Shown in pieces: positions 31,448 to 44,566 of a stretch of DNA of 64,000 bases (position 1 is its first letter; each line of letters starts with the position of its first letter). The stretch is from Symbiodinium sp. CCMP2592 (taxonomy: Eukaryota > Sar > Dinophyceae > Suessiales > Symbiodiniaceae). The stretch lies in assembly GCA_905221615.1 (NCBI GenBank), contig CAJNDT010003990.1, positions 378,501 to 442,500 on the forward strand, written 5' to 3'. The notes under the pieces are model-generated. The model saw nothing but the letters and a program-made list of their open reading frames with translations. It searched no databases and was not told where the DNA came from. The position numbers and the translations under genes are program-made.

Positions 31448-32860
31448 AGTGTCGAGCGGTTGCAGCGGCGCAACTCTTCCTCGTGTGCACGGAGCACAAG
31501 CCCCCGCAGCCTCGCTTTAACGACTGCCATCTTTTGCCGACTCGCGTCTTCAGTGAACGGCAGAAAAAGCCAGCATTTGCAGCAGTCAGTGTGAAGCAAC
31601 AACCTGCTGACTCGGTGCCATGCGATCCCTTCTAAGACTTTCAGACCAATCGTCGACCTCACAGACAGCTCTGGCAAGCTTAGCCGTGGCTCGTACTCTG
31701 CCAGGTCCTGGTGCGCAGTCGAACAGCCTTTGTGTTTGGACCTTTGGCATCTGCACTGTTGTGCCATGAGCAACTTCGCAAATTCACGATGAAAGTTGCA
31801 CAATGTTGCACAGACGCCTCTTCTCGCTGTCGCACCGTGTTGAGGTCAGGGTGCCGACTGGGGCGTGTGTGACAGCGAAGAGGATCCCATGTTGGCCGGC
31901 AGCTACCCAGTGTGTGCGCCGCCCCAGACACATATGCTTGGAGTTAAGCCGTAAGAGAGCAAGCTTTGAACGGCAATCAATGAGCCGAATGCCAATGTAG
32001 AGCAGGATCTGGAGCAGTATAGGACTTGGACATGTCCATGCTGACATGGTCGCATGGCTTTCCAAAAGCTCGTTTCTGCTTGTAGAAGCTGTCCATATGT
32101 CAGCAGCAACCAGAAGAGTAGGAGAAGAACACATAAACATGAAACAGCCGGTTCCTCATGCACCACTTCGGACCGCTGCAATTTGACTGCTGCCGTAGCA
32201 GCGGCCTTTGTGCCTACTAGCACCTCTCGTTCAGAGTCTGGATCCGTAACCTTCGGCGTGTTTGCAGGAACGATGCATGAGCACTACGCACTTCGTAAAC
32301 ATGCAATGATGTATTTTGGGTTTGGCAGCCGGTCCTGTGAAGAAAGCAAGAAACGTTTCTTTTAGCGAGCTTCCCGTGGGGTTGCAACAAGTGATAGCTA
32401 CCTTGCGCAAGGTGTGCGTGTCGTTCCATCCTCTGCAGAGAATGTCTTCGAGTACGAGCCCTGTGGTGGGCCAAGAAACAGCAGGCAGCGAGAATTGCTT
32501 GAATGTAGGTGTCAATGCTTTCTGACAAAGGCCAGCATCGGTTCACCTACATCAGGCTGGCCCAGCTTCCTTTCTGCGTGAATGGGGCGGCTGGCTCTTC
32601 TTTGGCATGCCTGTCCCGTTCACTCCCGGAGGCAGCCCCATGTTGACAGCGTGACGCCACGTTCTGGGCCAAACACAGGTGGCACAAACGTGGGATTCCC
32701 GGTGGCTCTGTGTGAACGATGACCACACGAAGCAGCCGGCAGAAGACACGATCTTCAGCGTGGACAGATCTCACCCGCTGCTTCTGCGTCATGTGCGTAG
32801 GTGTTTATTTGCAATCGTGCGTCAGTCTGTGAGATCAACTGATTGCACATTCGTTGTGAG
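31448..32860. other. No recognisable gene
   Basis: Several frames of 60-150 codons occur on both strands, but none shows a family. The minus-strand frame 31360-31803 overlaps the PLBD last exon and looks like its shadow. Confidence 0.5.
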
Positions 32861-32984
32861 GTTTCCGTGCACGGGCGGTACTTCCCTGAAGAACGACTGG
32901 GTGGACTCTTGTGCCGTTTCGGTGCGGTCCCTCAGGCTACCAGAGTTGAAGTTGTCTGCCGGCATCTACTCGCCTTTGCATACA
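32861..32984 (+). CDS. Possible IPT/TIG exon
   Basis: Read as VSVHGRYFPEERLGGLLCRF then GAVPQATRVEVVCRH. The V-x-G-x-x-F and C-R-F-G elements fit the first half of an IPT/TIG domain. It is preceded by GTGAG and followed by a (TA)n microsatellite. It lies downstream of the PLBD gene, so either the TIG gene spans it or a second TIG gene starts here. Confidence 0.4.
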
Positions 32985-33012
32985 TGTTGAAGGGCGCTCA
33001 GGGTAACTGCTT

Positions 33013-33270
33013 ATATATATATATGTATGCATACATACATACATAAATATATATATATATATGTATATGTGTGCATGTGTATGTGTGTGTATATATATAT
33101 ATATGTATACACATCTACATCACATACACATACACACATATACATTCACAGACACATACACATATACACACATACATATACATATAAGTATACATACACA
33201 TCGACACGCACAAGCACATGCGCATACATACACAACTTTGTACATAGATACATACAATGCATGCAGGCAT
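33013..33270. repeat. (TA)n / (CA)n compound microsatellite
   Basis: TATATATATATG and ACATACACACAT runs. A similar tract follows at 33560-33720. 33721-34290 is AT-rich with repeated GTATAGTA words and no gene I can support. Confidence 0.9.
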
Positions 33271-34290
33271 ACAGACATACAGACATCTTTGACGTTGACG
33301 CTTTGCGTAGTCTGTGCTACAGTGATCATAGCCCGGCAATTGCGTGACTATGTCACAATGGGGATTAACATACCTGGCGGGAACAACTAATCAGGTGGAG
33401 GGTTGACGTGAAAGTCAAGCTTGGGAGAGTGCCTGACCAACTGTCGCATCTTGTACATTCTAGGGTATAGCCGCCCAAGCAGAGGTGTTGCTTATCGTGT
33501 CAAACATTTGTGCGAGCCGGATCTCCGCGCTCACCTTCAACAAATCTTTATACAGACATGCAGACATACATGAGTACACATATATACATACAAACATACG
33601 TACATGCATACATGCATGTACATATATACGAACTTATGTGTGTGTATATATATATACACATATACATATATGTATATGTATGTATGTACATATACATGTA
33701 TAACCATGTATATTATATATCTATGTTGTATAGCACAAAGCAGCACCACATAACGCAATGCAATGTAAGGATACAGTATAACATGCATAGTACAACTCAC
33801 TTTAGTACCCTATAGTATAGTATGAAATGGTGTCATACAGTACAGTAAAATACCGTATAATATACCAGACTATGACAAAATATAGTACAGGAGCTTTGCT
33901 TTTCAGCACAATATGTTTCATGACATTCCGTTACATGGTTTTATGGTTTTATGTTTCATTCTTTCATATTATGTTAATTTCATGTGTTACTATATTATTC
34001 TCTGTTTATCGTGCTGTGCATGTATTGTATTTCGTTGTCTCATGCAACACTATATCAACTGTACGATGTTATATTGTGTTGTATTGTATGCATTACATAC
34101 ATTTGGGTGTATGTGTATATACACATACTCTTATATATGTACATACACACATACTTTCACTTCTCTCCGTGACATCCTGGCGCTGAGGAAGTCAAGAAGC
34201 AGGAGCCATAGCTCCGGGGCGATGGCTGAGCAGCCGGGAAATTACATGTGCCGGCGCCTTACCGAAGAGTATAAGAAGAAGAAGAGCAAG

Positions 34291-34650
<360 letters not shown>

Positions 34651-37600
34651 GCAGCAATCACAACTATGATAAGTACAGTAGTGAGAAAGATTTCTGTTCC
34701 TGCGAGCATTGCGAATACACTGGCAGCCCGTCGTGGAGGGCCCAAGTAACCTTCACTTCACTGCGCTTCAGATTCCTGGACGACTCTTTCAGTCAATTTC
34801 TAAATAACATGCTATCCTCATGGCCACTTCTCGGAATGCATCTAGACCAGGAATTCTGGACCGCTGTGCTAGTTTGAAGCCTCAGCTGCAAGGTGACGCC
34901 GCAATCCCTGGGGAAAGACCACGGTTTGAGGCCGATGCTCTGGCGTTGCTACTTGTATTGGGCCAATGTGGATGACAGCTTTCCTGAATTGAAGGACAGT
35001 CCCAGTTACGATTTCCATCAATGGTGGTGCAGACTGGACGCCGGGACCTCACTAGAAAGTCAAAAGAGGTCAAGCCATCACCGTACAGCTGGAACCTTGG
35101 CTTGCCAGAGCCCCATGCCCTGAAAGCGAACTTTAAGGAATTCCAGCACTCATTGTCCAGTTGCCAGTTTCTGATATTATGTATACTCTGTTCTATTCAG
35201 TTGTAGTATCTGTTTGTGTTAGATCATGTCATATTCTATTCCAGCATATAGTTTGTGTTACATTATGTTACGTCATATTGCATTATACTACATTATTTCA
35301 TCTTCGAACTATATTCATGGCTCTAAACTAATTACAGCTATACCTATACTTATACTTGTATTGGATGGTACTATGTGATATGGTACGATATTATACTACA
35401 AAGCTTTCCTGTGTGGAAGAATCCCCGGGGTTCCTTTAAGGGTTCCTGTAAGGGATCTATAAGGGTTTCTGTAGTGAGACGGTAAGACCAAGGCCCACCA
35501 CCGCCTACTTCAGCTTTGTGAGAGAGCTGCGAGGCGGGATGCGCCGCACCGCGGTGTAGGGCTTAAGGGTTCAGAGTCGGAGTCGGAGGTTTAGTTTACT
35601 GGCGCAGAGTCGGAGGTTTACGGTTTAGGATTTAAGGTTTAGGGTTTAGGGGTTCAAAGTCGGAGGTTTGGTTTGGGGTTTAGGGCTGAGGCTTCTGGAG
35701 TTCAGGATCAAGGGTTGAGCGTTGAATTAGTGCTTCGATTTTTTGGGGCCTAGAATGGTGATTAAGATTTGGTCAGATGACACGGTGTATCCTAGACTCT
35801 GCTGATCATGTCCACTCTGACACGTAAATGGGATACTCAGGAAACAGGGATAAACAGGGCACCCCGAGATATCAACCTTTTCGATACTGTCGTACCCTTC
35901 TCAGAAATTGAAACCGAGCTTAAGCAAGCGGATCCGACTTTCGAAAGCCGTCAAGTAGGACAAGTCGAGTCTTACGGTTTGGATCACCGAGGACACGGAG
36001 CCAAGCTTTGCGTCCTAAACCGTACAACTTAGCTTAGTCAAGCCGCCTGGCTGTGCAACTAGGTGCCATTTATCCAGAGTTTGGGCCGCGGCGTGGGGGC
36101 ACAATGCTGGATGCAAAGGGCCTAGCTTCTGCTATGCTGATGTGCGGTTTGGTCTATAATTCTGATGACACAGGGTTTGGAGTGTAATGTCGAGTGTAGT
36201 CTGATGTTCAGAGAGTCCTAGATGCAAAACTCCGAGCAGTTTATGAAGTGGTTGGCTTCAGTCGTTCTTGAGCTTCAATCATCCTTAGACGATTGTCTGA
36301 GCTCCAACATCCAAAACTCAAATGGATGTTGTTGCATAATAGCACGGTTCGCTAAGGTGCATGTCGTTCGCGGCGATGGAGAGGTGGAGATGGAGCTTCT
36401 GAACATGTCGCAGGCTCGTAGCCCAAGCAAGCAGAACGCATTGAAGTGCTGAGGGGTCAATGGCATCATTTTCAGCTTCCAAGGTCAAGAGCTGTTGTTT
36501 CGGCTCTCCACCGGCAACGATTGTGCCAGCAGTGAAGGTCACGGACATGCCATGGGCTTACGCAGGCTTCAGGCACAGACTGCTGTCAAGTTTGGTGCAC
36601 CTGGCTCTAGCTTGGACCCAAACTTGCGAAGCTAGATGCTTCACACGAGGGGGCTCCTGAACCGTAGCTTGGCATGACTCTGCCGCACATCTGCCCTGAA
36701 GTGCTTCCAGCCTCCTTGAGGTTTTGGTGTTTGTGCTTGAAAACCACAGCCCGAACCCCGCAAACCCGCTGAACACCACGGTACGAGCTCTCAGGTTGTA
36801 TCAGTGCAAGACTCCTCCATGGCCGCAAAGCCCTGTGAGCATCGATGTGGGCATCGCTCAGGCCGGCCCTGTTTGTGCGGCTTTTGCGATGATAGTCACG
36901 AGCGTGATGACCATAGTCATCAGATTTAAATCTGAGTGCCGTGCAAAGGCGGGTATATGCTTGTATCTACTTCAGACGGTTCTCAAAGTCTTTCGATGGT
37001 TCGTTCAAACTTTAGAGGCTGAAGGTTCTGCTGCTGGTGATGATGTCGTACTCTTGCTCTTGATTGAGCTTGAAGTGTAACATACGTAGTGTTTGCAGGG
37101 ACATGGCCGGCAGTCGACGCATATGCCGCAACTATTGCCGGCGTTACATCGCCCCGGCGATTTTCAGCTCTCACCCGCTCCACCCATCGATGTTGCAGGA
37201 TTCGACAGACCTTTCATACCATTGAAAAGAAGCTTCGTTCGCCGTAGTCTTTTGGAGGTTCGTTGGGACTTGTCGCATGGGTGCCCTTGGCCCGAAAGCA
37301 GGCCGATGGCCGCTGTCAGGGCCCTCCGTACGCGCGCTTCGAGTACTCCGAGCCGGCGCCTCAGTTTCTCCCGCAGTGTCTAGAGCCCGCTGTAGCCGTC
37401 TCTGCAGACACATGCATGGCTGAAATCTTCGAAGCACTCAATGATTGTGCGCCCGGAGATCTTGAAGCCGTCATCCTAAAGCCTGTGCATGCTGTAACCC
37501 TTCAAACCCCATCTCCCACCCTCAATCGCTAGATGCCCACATGGACGCCCTCTCTCAGACTCAGGCAATGGAAGATAACCCGGGTGTACCCATCGGAGTT

Positions 37601-37757
37601 CGACGAGAAGCAGCAGGCAGAAGGCCAGGTGTGGCAAGCCACATCCTTTGGCTTCGAGGAGGGCGCAGGTCCCAGGTTCCAAGAGGCTGACAGTTTACTT
37701 GGTTCTGTCAGCCTGTCAGCAGTATTACTATCACCAGTAGCAGCAGTAGTTTGTAGA
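34651..37757. other. No confident gene; telomere-like and short repeats
   Basis: 35420-35475 is a short tandem repeat (AAGGGTTCCTGTAAGGG). 35560-35710 carries GGGTTTAGGG-like words repeated with AGTCGGAGGTTTA. A frame at 37310-37385 (YARFEYSEPAPQF) might be a fragment of a TIG exon but is too short to call. I see nothing else. Confidence 0.45.
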
Positions 37758-37765
37758 AGTAGTAC

Positions 37766-37835
<70 letters not shown>

Positions 37836-37940
37836 CAGCAGCAGCAGCAGGAGTAGTAGTAGTAGTAGTAGTAGTAGTAGGAGTAGGAGTAGGAGTAGGA
37901 GTAGGAGTAGGAGTAGGAGTAGGAGTAGGAGTAGGGGTAG
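37758..37940. repeat. (TAG)n / (GCA)n / (AGGAGT)n microsatellite
   Basis: TAG repeats are followed by GCAGCAGCAG and then GGAGTAGGAGTA repeats. 37941-39570 after it holds no recognised gene. A short (TA)n lies at 38402-38422. Confidence 0.92.
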
Positions 37941-39573
37941 GACAGGAGTAGGAGTCGTGGGAGCTGTAGGAACAGTAGGTTGTGACTTTGTACACATGGC
38001 AACAGCACACATGGCCTTCCGGACCCTTTCGATCTGTGCAGCACATTAGCCGTTCACTGGGGTCATTAAACGGAAAGTGCGAGGCATCGAGCTAGGCGAA
38101 ACAAGGGTTACTTGCACACATGTGCCGAACTGTGTTAGAGTTCCCAAGGCGATCCAGAGGTGTGGGAAGTTGCGTCTCTCTGAAAGCATAGAGCAGTTGC
38201 AGGAAGAGAGGAGGGGTGACTCAATCACCGGACCCATCTTGTGCACGGCCGGCACAGCCCGTTGATTTCACATGTCTGACGGACAGGCTTCAAGCTCTTC
38301 GTTTCGGGTGAGAATTTCCGACCCTCGCGGACGGCAATGTGCCGCGGCACGATTTCGGGTCACGGTGTGGAAGGAACCCACATGATGAACATAATGTGTG
38401 TGTATATATATATATATACATAGATATGTGGGAATAAAGCACATTTAGTAGTTTATCATATAATACGGCATACTCCTATGTCACAGTAACCTCTGATTGT
38501 GCCCAGGTGCCGACTGGGTGGTGAAGGGGGTATCCTGGCGCCAGCAGAGGCCACTGAGTGATTCCACTGCAAAGGGAACAGCAACATAGCATCATATAGC
38601 AAAAAAAGTCGATTAAAACTGCGCCGCACTGGCGTGCTTCTGATGGAAGAATCCTGGCCACTGGATTCCATTCCCGTCCGACCCGCTGCAAGCAACAGCC
38701 CATAAGTTAACTAGCATCCCATGACCGTGATGGCTGCCGTTTGGATTTTAATTGTTGTTAAGTTTATCGGGACATGCTCATGAGCCTGTGCGTTAAAAAG
38801 CCTACGTGCTCCTGACTGTGCTGCCCTGGCGGAGAATGCTTCGAAGATCAGAACGCAACTACAATACTGTGTGGCCATGGGCTCCACAGATGTAAAGATT
38901 ACGGAGCTTCTCCATTTGAAGCCAACGGGCTGGAGGGAATGAGTTCATGGTTGCGGCTTTCGACTTTACGCAAGGTCATCCTGAACAACTTCACCCTTTT
39001 GTGTGCAGTGCCCTCGACGGGCTTCAGTCTGGCGATGGTCTTAGCTGCCCACAACTTGCATGCATCCACTCAAGAGGTCACACTTACTTGGGATCTGTTG
39101 TGCTGTTTCGGTGTTGTTTTCGGGATCCCTGATCTGGAACTTCCTCAAGGGAGTCAGCAATCGGTCTGGAAACTCGGAAGCGACACGCCTCTCAACCCTA
39201 TGCCCCAAGTCCATTAGACTTAAACCCTTAAGTCCATAAAACCCTGATAGTCGAATCAGTCTTATTCAGACTCAAAGTTCAGGGGACTGCGGTGGGTTTA
39301 CGATGGTTTAGGGAGCCAGAGCGCCACCCAAGCGCACATGATCCACACATCTGAAGGCTGCAAGCCAGACTTTCAAACAACAGCTTTATATGCAAAGATA
39401 CATGCCGGGAGAACCCTGAAGACTGTACCGCAAAAGACGATGGGGTTTGGGATTTCAGCGCAGAGCTGAGGCCTCTTCTCCAGCAGGAACCACATACGAA
39501 GTCGAGGCCCGTCGGCCCTCGGAGCCTTCTTTGCCCCAAAGTCTGCTGAAACTGCTGGGTGTGGTGCCTGCAG

Positions 39574-39648
39574 GTTGCCATGAACGGACAGGACTTCACT
39601 CCAGGGGTGCCCCCAGCCGGGACCTTCGAGCGGCTTTCGTGGTTTAGC
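39574..39648 (+). CDS. Possible IPT/TIG exon
   Basis: After a GCAG boundary the frame reads VAMNGQDFTPGVPPAGTFER. V-x-x-N-G-Q-D-F-(T/S)-x is the form usually seen on the C-terminal strands of IPT/TIG domains in protist surface proteins. The exon is small and the call is weak on its own. It gains weight from the downstream exons at 41-42 kb. Confidence 0.38.
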
Positions 39649-39999
39649 AGTTGAAAGGAGGGAGATCTAGCCACAGCCCGAAGCTCCTTGGGAAGAGCTG
39701 AGGTCCTGGTGCGCTTCGTGACGGCGACCTCTGTCGTGACAGCTGCGAGCCTAGTGTGATGGAGCTGCAAGGCAGTGCACACAAGGCAGTCCGAGTTTTG
39801 CGCAAGGTTGATCCGGAGAATGTGTCGGCGTTGGGAAACCTGCCGTTGACGGTGACAGGCCACATCTGGGAAACTACACTTCTACTGTCCTGCGGTCCGG
39901 TATTAACCAGTGTGGTCAATTGGTAGCTTGCAGAACCAGTCAGAAGTACGGCACTTCAAGGTCTGAAGCCAGCTAGAAGTTGATTCCTGCTTGGGCTAC

Positions 40000-40150
40000 T
40001 ACGTACAACCCGCAGACGACATGTGGAAACCCAACGCCCGAAAGGCTCCAACACAGTTTTTGCCAGGGGCCAGTCTGGCGGCGGATGCTCGCTACTGCAT
40101 CTTCGGTGAAGGGGAGCGAGCAGTCGAGGTCGAAGCGCCCCAAAGGGCAC
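40000..40150 (+). CDS. Possible IPT/TIG exon
   Basis: The frame contains LAADARYCIFGEGERAVEV. The Y/R-C-x-F-G element is the Cys-Phe-Gly strand of IPT/TIG domains, and its position and strand fit the exon series. Boundaries are approximate. Confidence 0.38.
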
Positions 40151-40328
40151 CCCTGCGATTTGTTCGAGCTCAACGATTGGGGATTCAGACTTTCGGTGGG
40201 TCAGCCTCGAGGATGTGTAGAGCTTCCGTTCTAGAAAGCTTAAGAACTGTAGGCTCAGAGGATGATGTACAGTAGTGCACCTGTCTTCGTGTTTGACATG
40301 TTGGGGTGTTAGGACGGTTAATGTGCTC

Positions 40329-40429
40329 CGGTTGATGATATAAATCCTGCATTACCTTAAGGAGCCTAAACTATGGGAATTATGGTATATTCCTTGCTAT
40401 GGGCAATGCAGGATTTATACCATCAACCG
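40329..40429. mobile_element. Foldback (MITE-like) element, 101 bp
   Basis: CGGTTGATGATATAAATCCT... pairs with ...AGGATTTATACCATCAACCG. The arms are 25 bp with one mismatch, and an inner CTATGGGAA/TTGCTATGG region lies between them. Confidence 0.75.
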
Positions 40430-40495
40430 TCGTACTTGTAGCTACCCATGAGCCAGCCAGGAAGGTAGCGGATATCCAAGAGCATAAAGGGAACT

Positions 40496-40580
40496 CCAGA
40501 AAGTTGGAATATGGTTTCAGGGTAGGATACCTTATAATTTACCATAAAGGGTTTAGGATAATCATATTCCAACTTTCTGG
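40496..40580. mobile_element. Foldback (MITE-like) element, 85 bp
   Basis: CCAGAAAGTTGGAATATG and its exact reverse complement CATATTCCAACTTTCTGG bound a 49-bp centre. The 18-bp arms are perfect. Confidence 0.8.
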
Positions 40581-40740
40581 CTTTTACTTTGAAGCAGTCT
40601 TGACGGAAGGTCCCAGTTTCGGTTCTCGCCAGCGACCGGCAAGTGGTTTGCAGCGGCCTTGGTTGAACGCTTACCGACAGGCATTCTGAATTCATGCGCT
40701 AGCACCTTGGGGTCTGCATTCCCAGAACCCCGACTCTACA

Positions 40741-40828
40741 GTTACATATGTATATGTATATGAATACATGTTGGTATATATATATATATAGATATACATA
40801 TCTATATATATATATATGTATAGATATA
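40741..40828. repeat. (TA)n microsatellite
   Basis: GTATATGTATATG and TATATATATATAG runs, partly self-complementary. Confidence 0.9.
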
Positions 40829-41059
40829 ACATCTGAATCTAGAGCTAAGCCCGTAAAGACCAAAACCTCAATCGGGTTAAATTATCGGTCCGGCAGCGCC
40901 AAGGCACGACTCCGCATTGGGAGATCCGGCCACATGGTGCAGCCTCAGAGCGTTCGGGGCCTAGTCACTTAAAGTTTAGGGTCTAGATGTCGTGTAATTC
41001 GAGTCAGGCTTTGTACCGGGAAGCTCTGCAGAAGGTCTCCTCAGAAACAGATGGTAAGC

Positions 41060-41197
41060 TTAAACGATGCCTGCACAGACCTGCGTACGAGCCAAATCGC
41101 TCACATGATGATGAGCAAGCGGGCAGCAGGCGTACTGGTTCGACTTTCCACCGACGGTGTCGGCACCGCACGGTCCTCCACGGCGTACGTGAATTTC
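41060..41197 (+). CDS. IPT/TIG-domain gene, exon
   Basis: Read as LVRLSTDGVG ... SSTAYVNF. It ends in phase 0 at 41197 before a GT. The next exon starts in phase 0 after an AG at 41406, so a GT-AG intron of 209 bp joins YVNF to VAYPEPL. That gives the usual closing strand of one IPT/TIG domain followed by the start of the next. Confidence 0.48.
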
Positions 41198-41406
41198 GTT
41201 CCTGCCCCAGTTTCCGCTTCGGGTGCTGTAGTGGGGCATTCACGAAAGGAAGTTGAGAGTTAAGCATGCTTACCATTTACACTGCATGGCCTTCTATGGC
41301 ACGAATCTACTTTACATACCTGCCCTTGTCCAGCGTGCAGCATGCTCATTTTGCAAAAGGTTTTTCATGATTTACTGTTCAGTGCATTGTTGTGTCTGTT
41401 GCTCAG

Positions 41407-41458
41407 GTCGCATACCCAGAACCGCTGACAGTGGATCCGATTGAGGGCCCCGTTGAAG
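41407..41458 (+). CDS. IPT/TIG-domain gene, short exon
   Basis: VAYPEPLTVDPIEGPVE gives the P-x-x-G-P-x-x start of an IPT/TIG domain. The exon ends one base into a codon. The intron that follows begins GC and ends AG at 42027, and the split codon restores Gly, giving EGP-VEG-GTMVRVHG across the junction. Phase and motif agree, which supports the model. Confidence 0.55.
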
Positions 41459-41604
41459 GCCGAGACAATGCTTTTAGACGTGCCTTCGGACATTAGAAGC
41501 CGCAAAACCCGTACGACCACGTGATGTGTAGTCATACCCCTGCTCGGGCAGCGCTATAAATCGTTCGTGAGGACGTGGTCCATAATCAGAGCCACCACCA
41601 CCAC

Positions 41605-41665
41605 GACCACTCCTCCTGCTCCTCGTCCTCCTCCTCCTCCTCCTCCTCCTCCTCCTCCTCATCGT
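41605..41665. repeat. (CCT)n microsatellite
   Basis: CTCCTCCTCC run inside the GC-AG intron between 41458 and 42028. Confidence 0.85.
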
Positions 41666-41930
41666 CATCGTCATCTTGAATCACATCACTATCATCACCA
41701 CCATGCTCGCCGGTATCATGTTCATCGTTACCGTCATCACCACTACCAGTCACCACCACTGCAACCATCATCATCATCATCCTCGTCGTCGCCATTGCCA
41801 TTGTCATCATCAGGGTTCTGGTCATCATCAGGGTTCTGGCTGGCAGCTCTTGTGCCAGTCCTTGGCACTCCAAGCGCAGTAGTGCAGCTGCCGGTCAAGC
41901 TTGACTTTTAACACAATGACTGTCTGGTCC

Positions 41931-42010
41931 TTAGTAGGGAATGGGGGAATGGATCCCTATGTCATCCCCAATAATAGACTCCATGACCCATTCCCCCATT
42001 CCCCACTAAC
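41931..42010. mobile_element. Foldback element related to 20320-20402
   Basis: TTAGTAGGGAATGGGGGAAT pairs with ATTCCCCCATTCCCCACTAA. The arm core is shared with the element at 20320-20402. It lies within the TIG intron. Confidence 0.78.
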
Positions 42011-42027
42011 CCGACAAATGAGTGCAG

Positions 42028-42080
42028 GTGGGACGATGGTCCGAGTCCATGGCCAGCATTTCCGCCCACATGGGCAGGAC
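42028..42080 (+). CDS. IPT/TIG-domain gene, short exon
   Basis: GGTMVRVHGQHFRPHG is a near-ideal IPT/TIG core (GGT-x-V-x-V-x-G-x-x-F). It is preceded by GCAG and joined by phase to the exon ending at 41458. The end is approximate, near GGGCAG. Confidence 0.55.
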
Positions 42081-42207
42081 CATGATCGAGTAGTTCAGCG
42101 ATTCGTGTCACTACATTAAAAGTGTTTGCCCTACTAGTCCCTAAATCCTAGATTGTAGTAATATTTAGTATTCCTACGGTTTAGGGTTACAGTAATATTG
42201 ACGGTAG

Positions 42208-42291
42208 TGACGAAAAACGGCACAGCTCTGCATCCTGAGGACCTGTTCATCCGCTGCATCTTCGGAACTCGCCGGAGTCAGGTCCGACAGT
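42208..42291 (+). CDS. IPT/TIG-domain gene, short exon
   Basis: TKNGTALHPEDLFIRCIFG then TRRSQV. The R-C-x-F-G strand follows the core of the previous exon as expected for the same domain. It starts after a GTAG and ends near CGACAG. Confidence 0.5.
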
Positions 42292-42628
42292 TTGAAGCTT
42301 TGTGGGGGTGGAGGATTAGTTTTTGACAGTTAGGGTGTCGGGCCGTGTCGGGGTTTGGGTCGATGTGCCGTGTTCTTGCTAGGGCTTGGGGCCGAGGCTT
42401 TAGGGCTTCGCTTCGGGAGTTCAGGGGGACATCTAAAACAGCTTCGCAGTGATCCTCTTGGAGCGATTATGATTATACAGCTGCTGCTTTTGTGAACGGA
42501 ATTAATCAGCTAGGAGCCCATCTTCCTATGGAAGACATGAGCCAGAGTACAGTTCTCGACACTGCTTGCTGCTTGCTCGGGGAGAGCTTTCTTTGAACCC
42601 CCTGAAAGCGGTAGAATCTATGCAGCCC

Positions 42629-42745
42629 CAACCCGTAGCCCTAACCCTAAACCCTAAACTCCTAAACCCCTAAACCCCTAAACCCTACACTCCTGAACCC
42701 TAAACCCCAAACCCCTAAACCCTAAACCCTAAACCCTACACGACT
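42629..42745. repeat. Interstitial CCCTAAA array
   Basis: About 14 units of CCCTAAA with one or two extra C or A. This is the cleanest telomere-like block in the window apart from the LINE junctions. Confidence 0.88.
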
Positions 42746-42855
42746 CCAGAGTTTGTTTGTCTGTGGCGGAAGGCTTTGATCCTCTCGGATTCGGAGCTCC
42801 AGTGCAGCGGTCTCAGCTACGAAGCATGACAGCTGGGTTCTAGCAAATCTATACG

Positions 42856-42938
42856 CTCCATTGTAGTTCTTCTTTGGGGTTACCTTATGGGATCATTAAG
42901 AAAAATAAGTTAAACCAAAAAAAGGAACTACACTGGAG
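42856..42938. mobile_element. Foldback (MITE-like) element
   Basis: CTCCATTGTAGTTCTTCTTT pairs with AAAGGAACTACACTGGAG across about 45 bp, with a few mismatches. 42939-43800 holds no gene I can support. Confidence 0.6.
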
Positions 42939-43805
42939 ACTTTAGGAAGAGTTCAGCATAGCTAAACGCTTCGTAGTCGTGAAGTCGGTCTTCTTGGTTT
43001 CAGGCCTTTGGACCGCACTGCAGATGGCGTAAAGCTCTGTGTGTGATTCAGCTGGCCCTGCGTGCTGGAATTGCTCTAGCTCCTGTCGAACACCAAGCCC
43101 AAGCCGAAAAAGCTTCAAATGTACCCAGAAGAGACGCTAGGTTTGGTAGGTTCATGTCGGCCGCTGGCGGTATGTCAGCAAGATTCAACAACTACACTGC
43201 TGAAGGGTTCTAGTGGCTTTCCTGATTCATGAGAACTGCCTTAACACGGCCCATACATCGTCGACATACTCAAAACTGCACTGACACAGCAGCGAAGCAA
43301 CCAGCACAGCCACCTAAGCTGAAGACTACTCACTTTCTGGCATCACGGTTCATGACTTCCAAAGCCTTATTCAAGCCCTAATTCCAACCGACAAACCTGC
43401 GAAGCTCACTTTCTCGGAGTTTTGTGTTTTACATACCGCGAAACAGCTCAGTTAATCTCATTTATGTATTATTCAATCTCAAAAATTTCAAGATCGAAAC
43501 CTGAATCCTAGCGTACTAAACCCCAAGCCTTCAAGTTCTAAATCCCCAAAACTCTCGAGCAATATGACCAGACTCCCCAGCCGCATACTAAAGTAGAAAA
43601 CCCCGCAAACCTTCCACCTTTAAACAAGGAACCCCATGGGTTAAGGCTCCTATATTAGGGTTGTTCAGGGTTTGAGGATACTGGACATCAAAAAGCAGGT
43701 AGCTGCTCCTCCTCCAAGCCCGCTCGCGGCAAGAGGCACATCGCCGCCGGTGGATGGCGCCTGGCTTCCCACGGGGTACTTGGCCAACTTTGACCTCGAG
43801 GTCCA

Positions 43806-43935
43806 TATATATATATATATATTTATTTATATTTATATTTATATATGTATGTGTACCTGTTGTATGCATATACATTCATATGCATATACACACATGTACA
43901 TACCACTATATATACATATATCATTTTACACAGAG
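43806..43935. repeat. (TA)n / TTTATAT microsatellite
   Basis: TATATATATATATAT is followed by TTTATATTTATAT and CATATACA words. 43936-44487 has frames that could be further small exons (for example LTFYYRRFVPSISWAW near 44350) but nothing certain. Confidence 0.85.
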
Positions 43936-44487
43936 TATATCTAGTCTATTCTCCGATGGCCTTGTTGTGAACTCCACCAGGGGCTGAGGCTCCGGACAGC
44001 ATTTAGACGTTGGGGAATGTTTGGGCTTTGGGTTTTGATTCAGGGTTTGCGTCACGTGAGCCCACTTGTCGGTGCGAATTGGCGAACAAGTCCGCTACCC
44101 AGAATGCTAGCCAAATTTCACACCTTCTGCGTATGTCAAAGTCACGTTGAAACCCCGTTGGTCCTTGTGCACGCTATATTCTCGCAGACGGTTCCGACGC
44201 CAGCGATCACGAAGGGCCTCACGCAAGCGCAGCCCTCAGCCATCCACCAATGCGTTTCCTGAAAGTTTGACCCGCTGTTGCTTTAGGCTTCAGAGGGCGG
44301 GGAGGAGAGGGAGAGAGTCAGGCAGCAACCCAGTTCCCCAAGAAGCAGCTGACGTTCTACTACCGGCGCTTCGTTCCGAGCATCTCATGGGCCTGGAAGC
44401 TCAGCAGCAGGGCTTGAGATGCATGCCGGATGGAGTCGCTGCCGTCTTGAGTTGTCGTAGCCGTAGCAGTAGCAGTCGTAGTTGTAG

Positions 44488-44527
44488 CTCGTATTAGTAG
44501 TAGTAGTAGTAGTAGCAGCAGCAGCAG

Positions 44528-44565
<38 letters not shown>

Positions 44566-44566
44566 C

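Noticed and set aside
31360-31803. 147-codon minus-strand frame with many Cys and His
   Set aside because: It overlaps the last PLBD exon, and the Cys/His spacing fits no zinc-finger pattern.
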